From the NCBI GenBank assembly GCA_038087015.1, contig JASBNA010000013.1:682001-746000 (forward strand): a DNA stretch of 64,000 nucleotides. The letters are read 5' to 3'. The translations under genes were made by a program, and so were the position numbers. Shown here in pieces: positions 54,122-63,426 of the stretch. The stretch is from Cerrena zonata (lineage: Eukaryota > Basidiomycota > Agaricomycetes > Polyporales > Cerrenaceae). Each line of letters begins with the position of its first letter. The stretch's first letter is position 1. Below the pieces are notes generated by a model that saw nothing but the letters and a program-made list of their open reading frames with translations, had not been told where the DNA came from and ran no database searches.

Positions 54122-54540
54122 TATGATAATGTGCATATATAAATAAATAGGCATTTCCATACTAAATGGAAAAGTCTTCTACTCGACGTGGGCCGTGGAC
54201 CAGGTGATGCTTCTAATGGGTTGAAGCATGGTCGTCGACCTATGGAGGGTTCTTTATATTCGGTAATAAAAATTTCTATATAATATTCATGATTTGGCTT
54301 TGGATACTTAAGCTTAACTGTAATAAGTTATTTCCTCCCTTTGAATAACGTGAAAAGATTAATCTGACAGTATCGAATTAATCCACTGTGCTACCAAGTA
54401 TTAGTATGTATTTAACTAATACCATTTATGCGTGTGTTATGGTCAACCGTACTAGAACCATGTATCTAAATACTAATGGATACTGGTGGTTGATTATGGG
54501 TCTGATCTACCCACATAACCCGATAATTAGTTGTAACAAG
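54122..54540 (+). mobile_element. Second diverged LTR copy
   Basis: Begins ATATATAAATAAATAGGCATTTCC, parallel to 53714-53750. It repeats the order GGACCAGGTG..., TTCGGTAATA, CTCCCTTTGAATAACG, TTAGTATGTATTTAACTAA and GATCTACCCACATAACCCG (ending near 54525), at lower identity than the neighbouring copy. Confidence 0.65.
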
Positions 54541-54790
54541 TGATTTTTCCCTTTAAGAGCGACGTGAAGATTGATCTAGGCAATAAATTGATTTACTACC
54601 AATTAGACATTAGTCAGATACAGACCAATGTATTATTATGTGCGTTATGGTTGCCCATCTTGGAAACTATAATCATGCTGGACATATGTGGACGATAGAG
54701 GTCTGATCCACCCATAGTATTAATGTACTTATGCCCGTATTGGTTTCTAAGTCTAAAAGATTAACCAGCTGCTCCCTTGGATTTCGGTAA
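54541..54790 (+). mobile_element. Third LTR fragment with leader-like end
   Basis: TTTTTCCCTTTAAGAGCG, ATTAGTCAGATACAGACCA and GAGGTCTGATCCACCC repeat LTR blocks. It then reads TTAACCAGCTGCTCCCTTGG (about 54762-54781), which matches the sequence just upstream of the gag gene at 57620-57640 and may be a primer-binding or leader site. Confidence 0.6.
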
Positions 54791-54934
54791 CCTCTTATCA
54801 ACATACGCAAAAAAAATAGTACATATACAAAGAACGGATGAGACACTTGTCTTTGTAGAACCTATAAAATACATGAGGGATTAGTTGTTTTTGCAAACTT
54901 TATAAAAATGAAAAAGGTTGCAAAAAAAAAGAAA

Positions 54935-55008
54935 TGATTTTGCCCAGGATCGAACTGGGGACGTTCTGCGTGTTAAGCAGATGCCATAACCAACTAGACC
55001 ACAAAACC
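54935..55008 (-). tRNA. tRNA-Val (anticodon AAC), copy 2
   Basis: The same 74 bases as copy 1. On its 3' side (plus 54911-54934) it shares about 24 bases with copy 3, including a T9 terminator followed by GCAACCTTTTT. Confidence 0.96.
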
Positions 55009-56019
55009 TTTTCTTGAAGCAAGAATTGTATTAGACAAATGAGTTAGTAAAATTGAAATTAAATAAAACAAATGCAAAAGAATTCCAATCTTAAATTTTT
55101 TTCATTTTCATCCGTTTTCTTCTTATGATTATCTTGCTGGCTTTTCTTTATAATCAAAATTTAGTGAAATATGCAAGAAAACAGTGAAAAAAAGATTTTT
55201 TTTCCAATAATGGCGAGGTAATTTTTTTTTTCACTGTAAAACAACTGAACATTTAGTGTTGGCCGTAAGGTCTGACTGACTGTAATAGGAGATAAGGCCA
55301 TGAATGTCTTAATTTGTTTAAAATTCCGTCTTTTTTGAGATTCAGCTTAATTTGAATAAGCATTCCCTGTCTTTGAAGAATAAAGATTAATTTAAGTACT
55401 AAAAAATGGAAAACCCATCAATGGCTTCCAGGGACCTTAACAGCCGTTTTGATTTTTCTCCTTCTTCTCTGTCCTGCCGTGAGACAGCAATTTCAGAATC
55501 GGTGGTTGAGGTAGACGTATAAAAAAAATTTTCAGTTCTTCTTCGTAACATTTTCCTTCTTAATTATGATCTTGAATATATTCAATATGTTCCGTTAATT
55601 TATAATTTGTGTTATTACTTAATTTGATCGATCATTTATATCATTATTACCCAATTAAATTAAACAGGTTACTTCGATTAGAAAGGGGAGGAGCATGGTA
55701 AACTTTCTTCTATAGAGCTTAAATTTGGTCCGTTTTTCATATACATTTTTTTTTGCACCCGAAATCAACCTATTGGAGTAAAATAGTTAACAGGACTTAT
55801 ATTCTAGAATGAAGTATTAGATCTTTTTCTTGGTACATTATTTTATGTTGTTAGATAAGATAGCATGTTCTTTCCTTTTATGCCTCTAAACTAAAAGAAA
55901 ATAAAGGGAAGAGCTACAATGTAATTAAAAATAAAAGCAAAATCTAAAACAAGAATATTTATTTAATAGAAACAAAAGTGATAATAAAATGACAGCTATT
56001 TAACACCGTTTGAATCAGA
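55009..56019. other. Intergenic region, no gene seen
   Basis: About 1 kb of AT-rich sequence. TTAAATTTTTTTC, TTTTTTTTGCACCC (55746-55759) and GGCCGTAAGGTCTGACTGAC (55261-55280, weakly LTR-like) are the only notable words. Confidence 0.5.
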
Positions 56020-56648
56020 TCAAGGAGCAGGATTACAAGAAACGGCAGCTTCTTCACCCATAGCAGACATAATGGTAACTAATAAAGTTTTACCTTCTTC
56101 AAAACCAAATCGCATATCCTCACCCAAATCACCTAATGGAACTCGGATACCATCTTTGGTGCTACCATCAGCAGTCATTAAAGACAACAGAACATCATCA
56201 ATATCAACTAATTGATATTCTCGTTTCATAACATTTGGAACTTGCATATTGTGAGTAGATGAGAATAACTCGTTTGATTGTTTACCAGTAAAGATATCAG
56301 TGCCAACCAAATTGACATTGTCCTCATCAGCTTTAGATATATCGACAATTTGGCATGGTCTTTCCTTGATGACGACGTATTCGTTTATTCTCAATTCAGA
56401 ACATTGCATTGGGTACGTTAAAGCAACACCAGCATCAGAGACAGTGTACTAGAATAAGTTAGTATTAGTTCGTAAATAAATCTCCCCCTATATGTATATG
56501 GAGATGGCAATCGAAAATCCTTTATTGTAGGAATAGATGAGCAATTCGATCCCATCAATGAATCTGGCCCCAAAAATCAATCAATCCGAGTATACTGAGC
56601 TGCTAATACACATATAATAGGATAATTCAAGAATTCACATACTTCCAT
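56020..56648 (-). CDS. Divergent eIF5A paralogue lacking the hypusine loop (one intron)
   Basis: eIF5A promotes peptide-bond formation at stalled ribosomes and requires hypusine, made on the Lys in the STGKHGHAK loop. This gene encodes a 144-residue eIF5A-like protein. A 6-base exon 1 (56643-56648, ATGGAA) and exon 2 (56020-56448) are joined over an intron with perfect GTATGT, TACTAAC and TAG. Conserved family stretches are clear: YPMQCSELR, VVIKERPCQIVD, DIFTGKQSN, STHNMQVPNV, EYQLVDIDD and TIMSAMGEEAA. Between IVDI and NLVGTDIF, however, stands only SKADEDNV, five residues shorter than the usual loop, without the hypusine Lys or its Gly/His neighbours. The reading frame and splice sites are intact. 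It could be a specialised non-hypusinated factor or an early pseudogene. Confidence 0.85.
56449..56642 (-). other. Intron of the eIF5A-like gene, 194 bases
   Basis: On the minus strand the donor is GTATGT (56642-56637), the branch TACTAAC (about 56466-56460) and the acceptor CTAG at 56452-56449. All three signals are consensus. Confidence 0.9.
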
Positions 56649-56744
56649 TTTTGAATATATTAATGATTAAAGGAAGAAAGAAAAGACTAGAAAGGGAAAG
56701 AAGAGACTTTAAGTAATTTTTTGTTCTTCAGCAACTTAGATGTG

Positions 56745-57318
56745 GCAAACATCCATTGTGAAGTATCATAGGAACAAGTATAAAATGCATTTACATATAA
56801 AAAGGTAAAAGAATAAGTAGGCATTGTTAATGGTAATTCTTGTATGACTTTGTGGATTGTGAACTTTCGTTACCAATCCTACTGGTTAATGGATAGAAGC
56901 AAAGACAATGCTTACAAAGAGTTCCATGAACTCTGTTATATACAGTCAATGGCCGTTAGTATTAGCTGTAATAAGTTATTTTCCCTTTAATAACAACCAA
57001 ATGACTAATCTATATATAACAATTCAATCCACTCCATACTAAATATTGGCAAGTATCTGGCTCAAATCTCTCTATACATAGATCATCCAAAAAAAGATAG
57101 TATAAGCATCGTGAATTATGATAACTTCTCGAAAGAAGGTTTTGCCGAACAAGACAATAATGAAGCAAAGAAAAACGAAGAATAGAGAAAAGGATCAAAG
57201 GCTAAACAAAATAATAGGGACATTCATACATCTACTTGAGCCAAAAACCATATATGTACTGTAGGCTTATGGTCGATAGAGACTGATCTACTTATATAAC
57301 CCAATAAATTGGTCTATT
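56745..57318 (+). mobile_element. LTR copy with internal insertion, upstream of the eIF5A-like gene
   Basis: Matches other LTR copies through ACATCCATTGTGAAGTATCAT, TACTGGTTAATGGAT, AGCTGTAATAAGTTATTTTC and GATCTACTTATATAACCC. About 150 bases between 57065 and 57240 have no counterpart in other copies and may be a later insertion. It begins about 95 bases upstream of the eIF5A-like start codon, on the opposite strand. Confidence 0.65.
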
Positions 57319-57660
57319 AAGATGAAGTCCAGCGATTTCGCAGCCAAAATCGGCATGTATATAAATAAAATAAATTTTTACTCTTCGTCCATGTGACGTT
57401 CTCTACGGCCCATAGTATGGTTTGTCAAACCGTGAAGCCTGGCTGATAAGATCCAATAGGAATCACTAAATAGACGTGCAACCACGTTTGTGTAATATCA
57501 TATAAGTGGAAAATGATCAAGATTCTGCAGCCCGTAGACGTTTTCTGTTGTTTAAAGTGAATTCAAGGTTCCAATATTTAGCTTAGTTGGGTTGTTTTCT
57601 CTCTTTGAAGGACAATAAGGATTAATCCACTTCTCCCCCTGGATATCAGATTAAAATTTC
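57319..57660 (+). mobile_element. LTR/leader segment immediately upstream of gag
   Basis: TTTGTCAAACCGTGAAGCCTGG (57421-57442) resembles the LTR start TGTCAGACC. GTGTAATATCATATAAGTGG (57503-57522) and TTTTCTCTCTTTGAAGGA follow. TTAATCCACTTCTCCCCC (57616-57633) parallels 54762-54779 and may mark the leader before the gag ATG. Confidence 0.55.
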
Positions 57661-57666
57661 TTTGTT

Positions 57667-58728
57667 ATGTGTGGCACATCTAGTTCAAACACTATAACCA
57701 ATGAAGATCCAATTACTATGGAGTCTTTGCTTACTTGTATCAATGCTCTTCAAATAAATTCCAGCAAAACCACTCAAAGTATCACTGAATTGAATGAAAC
57801 TTTAATCAAATATACCCAAGTCACCCTGACTCAAGTCGAGGAAACTCAAAATGCTATGAAAATCCTCAAATCAATTGATAACCATCTTCGTGAAAAGGAA
57901 TTGAGAGCTATATACAACGATGCAGCAGCAAAATTTAAAGGAAGAATCAAGCAAGATCAAGGTATCGAATCATTCTTACATTTCTGGAAAGACCTCAAGT
58001 TTTTACTCTTCTTTCATAACAAACACCATTTAGTCGACTACTTATCCGAGAAGGAAAGCGATGAGCTCACGGAAGCCGAGAAGGTCTTGCTCGAACAGAT
58101 AATCCTGTCTGCCGTCGACGACAGACTTGAAATGAAATTGAGACTTGATTGCAGACTTCAACGTGATAAAAAGGAAGATGATTACGCTCTTAAACTTTTT
58201 AGAATTGTTAGGAGAAAGGCAATTGGTGCAAAGTCTTGGGAAGGATATTTCTACCATTACGTCCCCTCAATAGTTCCTACTCATGGGGAGGACGCATCGG
58301 ATACATATATATGTCGGATTAACGAAGTCAAACAATTACAAAAATGGAATAATAATCATGGGGAACGTTTAGTTGCTTGTCTCTTATATGAGAGCCAGCC
58401 ATCAGACTTTAGACATTATTTTGAAAATTATTGGGAAAAATTACACCCCGTCAAAGGTTTCAGAACGGAAGAAGAATTAGCGCACGACATTAGAGAGGAT
58501 TTGGAAACTGTAGATATATACATGAAATACATTTCAATTCCTTTCTTCAGCTTTAATGCATTTCCTTACATGGATACCTCTCAAAGTGACTCTAGGGAAC
58601 CTCAAATCGATCATCCTATAACCAAGAATAAAAATAAAAATAAGGGTAGTAGGAACACTAAAGGTAGAAATAGAAAACATAAGTCGCATAAGAATAAGGA
58701 CAATAGTGGCACTACTAAGGATTCCTAG
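57667..58728 (+). mobile_element. Gag-only retrotransposon ORF with basic C-terminus
   Basis: An intact 353-residue ORF directly after LTR-related sequence. The N-terminal part (1-90) is polar and helical with coiled-coil potential. The middle (about 95-280) is helical with aromatic-rich GIESFLHFWKDLKFLLFF and WEGYFYHYVPS, like Gag core domains. The C-terminus is a Lys/Arg/Asn tail (KNKNKNKGSRNTKGRNRK) and has no zinc knuckle, which is the arrangement of Ty1-like Gag proteins with a basic nucleic-acid-binding end. No protease, integrase or reverse transcriptase frame follows; the next feature is tRNA-Val copy 3. It is either a non-autonomous element or a retained gag gene. Confidence 0.72.
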
Positions 58729-59155
58729 TTTTCAACGATTCTGTATAAGTATATTCGTCCTGTTTGAGAAGTTTTTCAACTCTTATGTCTCATTCGTATT
58801 GTTTTAAGTATCTCAATGTTAGATAATACCATGGTTAATTCATCCAAGTCAACTGAGCAAACTTTTTTGTATCTATCAACTATCCCCAAGAATCACTTAT
58901 AGATAAAATTCCTAATATCTGTATTTCTTTTACAAGCTATTTAAGAGTATTTTTCCAGTATTGACCAACTTATTTTTCTTTGCCTAAAAGTATATTTCAT
59001 TACCAAAATTCCTATTTATAATCAAAATAAATTACTCTTGAGCAGGATCAGAAAAACTAGTCAACTTTTAGTTTCATACTTTCTATAATTAAAGAAATAA
59101 GATAGCGTATACTATTCATGTATTTAGAATAAAAAAGGTTGCAAAAAAAAAGAAA
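58729..59155. other. Gag 3' flank, no gene seen
   Basis: About 430 bases, AT-rich. No pol-like frame and no obvious downstream LTR. The last 20 bases belong to the duplicated tRNA-Val flank. Confidence 0.5.
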
Positions 59156-59229
59156 TGATTTTGCCCAGGATCGAACTGGGGACGTTCTGCGTGTTAAGCA
59201 GATGCCATAACCAACTAGACCACAAAACC
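59156..59229 (-). tRNA. tRNA-Val (anticodon AAC), copy 3
   Basis: Identical to copies 1 and 2. It shares the same 3' flank with copy 2 (AAAAGGTTGCAAAAAAAAAG on the plus strand), so these two arose by a duplication that included the terminator. Confidence 0.96.
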
Positions 59230-60003
59230 TTCTCTTTCTCTTAAAAAGGCCTGGTTTAATATGAGACAAAAGTTTCTATCTTAAAGTAAAAGTGAAAAAA
59301 TAAATTAATTTTATTAATATCCATGTTGGAAGCTTTTAAGAGTCCAAGGAAGGAAGCTATAATGGCATTTGGCTTAGTCTGTATTGTTTTATGCTAAAAA
59401 AATTTTCAATAACAGTCCAGCATCCATGAAAAGTCCATATCTAAAAGAAGTAATAGAGCATAATAAGTTTTCCGTCTGAATGCTTTAATACAACAAGCAG
59501 GGTGATAAAAGAAATATAAAAATTACAGTTCATTTTTGAATAATAAACCGAGACCCATTAGATGTAAGTAATATACTTAAATAACATCAAATGCAGAATT
59601 TCTCCTTCGCTTTTGGTAAAGGTATTTTATCACACTTGTTATTCTCCAATTGCAAACATTAAGTAGGCCTACAATTTAGGAAGAAAACTTTTAAAAATGT
59701 TCTGTATATTAGTATATTTTGATTAAAACAGTACATTTTTAGCTGCAAAAAAAAAAAAAAAAACAGAAATTCCAAGTTCTGTGTTTTCAAAATTAACTAT
59801 TTCATTTATCCTTTTCAGTTTCTACCTCTAACATATTCATTATAGTCTGTTAAAATAGTTTTGAAGACAAATAGTGGTTATCACAGTTTAAATCTATTCT
59901 AATTGCAAACACACTCGCAAAAAGTTGAATTAACTCTACAACATGAATCTTAAGAATGATACAGTAAAATACTAAGAGTAACACATATAAAGAATAAAAT
60001 AGT
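59230..60003. other. Intergenic region, no gene seen
   Basis: About 770 bases, AT-rich, with TGCAAAAAAAAAAAAAAAA at 59744-59762. No coding frame is recognised. Confidence 0.55.
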
Positions 60004-61662
60004 TTAAGTAATATCACGGAGAATTTTCCCAATTGTAATCAATTTTTCCTCAGTGTTTCTTAAACCAACAGCCCCCAAGCAAACAGGAGCATTCTCAAAA
60101 CTTTTAGCGGAATCGTACTGCTTGTAAGTAAATTCGTCAATGTCATTAAGTGGTTTATATTCAGAGTCTGGGTGATCCAAGTCCAAGTCAACTTTAGTTA
60201 CGGGGAACACCAAAACTGGATAATCGAGCAAGTTCCATTGGGAAGTATATCCCCAATACTTTGCAGTTCTGTGTTTTGCAGCTGGGCCCGGGAAAACAGG
60301 TGCAATAATAGCATCGGCTTCGAATTGATTCCAATATTTCAAATATTCTTTCCTATACTTTTGTTTTTCGATATTCAATTTCCACTGTTCAGGGAAGGTT
60401 AAAGGTTTGACATTTTCATTTCCGAGAGCCCATTTTGTTTGCTCACACATTGGTTCACCAGTATCAAGTAACGTATTTTTTGTATCAGCACCGCCATCTT
60501 CGAAATATAAAGAAGTAATAATCTTTTGAGCCCTAGCATGTTCATAGGGAGTGAATTCAAAAACTTCAACGTTATCTAATTCCATCAATTTTTCTTTGAC
60601 GAGATTCAAAGCTCTCTTGACGGGAGGATGAGGCGCAACGACTCCATCATGGGATAAAATACCAATTTTGAATTTTTTATCTTTTGGTTCTGATTTCCAC
60701 TCGATACTTGCCAAGGTTGGATCGATAGTCCAGGGCTTAGAGTCAATGATTGTCTTGGTGAACAATTCTAGTAAATCCAATGATCGGGTTAAAGGCCCTG
60801 TAACCGATAAGATAGCTTCAGAACCCATTTGACAAGACATATAATCCCCAGTTGGTAACCTTCCCACAGTCAGTCTTAAACCATAGATACCATTAAAAGC
60901 CGAAGGACAACGGATTGAGCCACCAATATCAGAACCCAACCCAATTGCAGAACCACCAATTCCATTGAGGGCACCTTCACCACCAGAAGAGCCTCCACAT
61001 GTCAAGCTACTATTGAAAGGATTGACGGTTCTCCCATGAGTGTACGATTCACACTCGAGCATCATCAAGGATTGTGGATTAGTGGTTCTTACAAATGCAT
61101 TTGCTCCTGCTTTCAACAATATTTCAACTATGTCAGCATTGTAATCGACAACTCTGTCTAAATAACATAAAGAACCATGAGTAACCGAACGATTGACAAA
61201 AGGAATCATTTCCTTGATTGAAAATGGTAAACCAAAAAGCGGTAATTTATCTTTAAGTTTATCGAAATTGTCATCAAGGTATTTTGCAACTTTCAAACTT
61301 TCTTGGGGTAAAAACTCATAAACACAATTAGTTAATTTGGAAGCTAATATTGCAGCATGGAAATATGCATTCAAGACTTCCATGCATGAATATTTACCTT
61401 TCTTTATCATTTGAACGAGGTCATACGGATCCGTTTCAGTAATTTCAGCTGATTTTTTGGGTAATACTCGTTTATATTCTTCAATAGGACTTGGGGCCGG
61501 GGCCCCGAAATCAGTAACTGAACCACCAATAGCAGAGGGAAGCTCTTGGAATTCTTTCAACGTTTCTTCATCAAAAGGAAATAACCTCAAGGTTTCTTCT
61601 AAAGAGTCTTTGTAAATTTTCCTAGCTTTTAAGGAAAGCTCCTTCCAATTGTCTTTGAGCAT
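60004..61662 (-). CDS. Fungal amidase (AmdS/acetamidase type)
   Basis: This 552-residue enzyme belongs to the amidase-signature family, which hydrolyses amides to acids and ammonia through a Ser-cisSer-Lys triad. The catalytic Lys sits in PFSIKEMIPF (about residue 147). The Ser pair is in LTCGGSSGGEGAL and GLGSDIGGSIRCPSAFNG (about 220-255). VTGPLTRSLDLLEL and PVFPGPAAKHRT are also typical. Length and N-terminal region (LSLKARKIYKDSLEETLRLF) match fungal acetamidase-like enzymes. CUG-clade yeasts usually carry several such genes; the substrate is not known. The frame is intact from ATG 61662. It diverges from the DIP1984 gene, with 884 bases between. Confidence 0.93.
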   Translation of the reverse strand: MLKDNWKELSLKARKIYKDSLEETLRLFPFDEETLKEFQELPSAIGGSVTDFGAPAPSPIEEYKRVLPKKSAEITETDPYDLVQMIKKGKYSCMEVLNAYFHAAILASKLTNCVYEFLPQESLKVAKYLDDNFDKLKDKLPLFGLPFSIKEMIPFVNRSVTHGSLCYLDRVVDYNADIVEILLKAGANAFVRTTNPQSLMMLECESYTHGRTVNPFNSSLTCGGSSGGEGALNGIGGSAIGLGSDIGGSIRCPSAFNGIYGLRLTVGRLPTGDYMSCQMGSEAILSVTGPLTRSLDLLELFTKTIIDSKPWTIDPTLASIEWKSEPKDKKFKIGILSHDGVVAPHPPVKRALNLVKEKLMELDNVEVFEFTPYEHARAQKIITSLYFEDGGADTKNTLLDTGEPMCEQTKWALGNENVKPLTFPEQWKLNIEKQKYRKEYLKYWNQFEADAIIAPVFPGPAAKHRTAKYWGYTSQWNLLDYPVLVFPVTKVDLDLDHPDSEYKPLNDIDEFTYKQYDSAKSFENAPVCLGAVGLRNTEEKLITIGKILRDIT

Positions 61663-62546
61663 CTTTTAAACAAGCAAAATAGAAAACGATTAATACTTAA
61701 TTAAGGATAAGTATCTTACTAGTTGGGGTAGCTTGCCCATTTATGTATGATTTTGATATCTCCCTAAAATTAAAATTCCGTCCTTATCAATTTGATCTTT
61801 TTTTCGTCCTTTTCGGTAATATGCTTCACATATAGAGTTTTTTACAAACAACAAGCTTCTTCACATATAAAAATCTTCGAAGCCCAACTGTGATGAGGAG
61901 GAATCAAATGAGCCTATCCCCACCTTGTGCCTTCGATTATTGTCGATGTCTTGCTGTTCAAGCTTGAAATCTTCTATCAATTGCGCATTCTCCTTTTTGT
62001 CTGCAACAACTTTGAATAGACAATTCGTAGGTGATGAAATTTTGTAATTGAGAGCAAGAATCACGTTAAGCGTTGTTGGTCCAATGGAGAGAGTGTTTTA
62101 TAGTTTTCCTTAGTCATTGTGATGGAATCAGATTTAAGCTTTCGTGGAAATCTCTCCTCAATTAAATTTGTATACCATCCCAACAAAAGTTAGTCAATTT
62201 CAATTGCAGCCATACTTCCCGAAGATTGCAGCCATAATTCCCAAAGAAATTTGACGAGCTGGACTAAATATAACTAAGAGAATCACAAAACGTATTCACA
62301 GCCCAGATTGGCGGGCCTAAGTAATTAACCCCGTAACTACTACCTAATAGGAGTCATTTAGATGACTTATTGTTATTTTTGTGAAATGAGTATCTTATAT
62401 ACTTGAGCTGCGCTCATGATCAGAGGTTATTTTAAGTTTTTGAATGACCTTATTAGTCATAATGAAAGATTACCAGATTGAAAAATGAAGTATTTAAAGA
62501 GGTGAGATTCTACCTGTTGTCGAGGATTCTTTATTATTCATCAACA
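61663..62546. other. Amidase/DIP1984 divergent region with a gene remnant and LTR-like words
   Basis: Contains the minus-strand remnant at 61861-62064. Around 62284-62415, TTGGCGGGCCTAAGTAATT, CCTAATAGGAGTCATTTAGATG and TTTGTGAAATGAGTATCTTATA resemble LTR blocks seen at 57450-57520 and 53600-53700. This may be a worn LTR in the promoter of the DIP1984 gene. Confidence 0.45.
61861..62064 (-). pseudogene. Possible 3' remnant of a gene, no ATG
   Basis: An open stretch of 67 codons with no start ATG, ending SSSSQLGFEDFYM. The acidic, Ser-rich end resembles C-termini of fungal transcription factors, but no domain is present. It may be a decayed gene or chance. Confidence 0.3.
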
Positions 62547-63017
62547 ATGAGGTTAGCTGAAGCCTTAAGGCTTAGGAAGGATTCTGAAAATAATCTTGGG
62601 AATATGACTAATCGTATAGAGCAGAATTGTTTGGTACAAGAAGGTGGTAAACCAGCTGAAGATCCTAATGAGTTGGTTGAAGTTTACCTTAAAAGATCAC
62701 GAGACTTGAAGGATTTGATTACGAGAATTAACCTTACCAATTCTTCGGTGAAGTTTGTTTTTGGTACCCAACTGGAACCTCGAACTTTATGTGAAGCATT
62801 GGCAGAACGAGATGAATTATCACGCGCAGTTGACGTTCATTTAGACGTTGCTAGAGAAGGTGTTATAAGAGGGAAACATTACTCGAGTCTGGAAATTAGA
62901 TCAGAATCGGTGGTTAATGTTTCAAAATATCAAAAAATTGCAGATAAGTTAGCTGCTGAACTAAGGCAGCTAGATTCTAAAATCCAAGAACAGAATTGGA
63001 CTGTGGAATTAATATAA
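62547..63017 (+). CDS. DIP1984-family protein (bacterial family), candidate horizontal transfer
   Basis: From ATG 62547, this 156-residue protein matches the whole length of the bacterial DIP1984/DUF6847 family. It starts MRLAEALRLRKDSENNL, then has LVQEGGKPAEDPNELVE (about 30-46), LKDLITRINLTNSS, LAERDEL, a YSSLEIRSES segment near 115 and ends with RQLDSKIQEQNWTVEL. The family forms helical homo-oligomers and has no well-established enzymatic role. Some bacterial members have been annotated as septicolysin, but I see no signal peptide or membrane segment. A spurious upstream in-frame extension lacks ATG. It has no intron. The family is mostly bacterial as far as I know, so a transfer into this lineage is plausible. 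Confidence 0.85.
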   Translation: MRLAEALRLRKDSENNLGNMTNRIEQNCLVQEGGKPAEDPNELVEVYLKRSRDLKDLITRINLTNSSVKFVFGTQLEPRTLCEALAERDELSRAVDVHLDVAREGVIRGKHYSSLEIRSESVVNVSKYQKIADKLAAELRQLDSKIQEQNWTVELI

Positions 63018-63426
63018 CACCAAGCATGACTCATTTCAATATGCTGGCCATATTATCGAGTCTTCTATGTTGATATGTATTATAAGTAATTGTTAAGTTG
63101 AATCGGTATCATTTTTCAAGAAGGCGAATAGAATTCAGTACCAAAATTTTGTCTGTGTCTTTTTTATCACTTATTTTATTTTTTACACCAGTATGTTAAA
63201 CGTCTATATAATCACTTATTACCATCTATTGATTCTTGAAAAATGAGAGGGAGGGTTTTGGGGATATCAATAAACAATCAAAATAATTAGTCACTTGTAG
63301 TATCTCTTCTAGTGTAATTTTTTTGCAACCACAAATATAATTAGAGCATATAAAAATACAAATTTATAGAATACTTTCACAACTAAAGCAAACTGCTTTT
63401 CAACCAAACTAGCTTCTTCTATCGCA
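63018..63426. other. Spacer upstream of the last gene
   Basis: About 410 bases, AT-rich, with TTTTTTTTGCAACC at about 63317-63330. Nothing coding is recognised. Confidence 0.55.
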
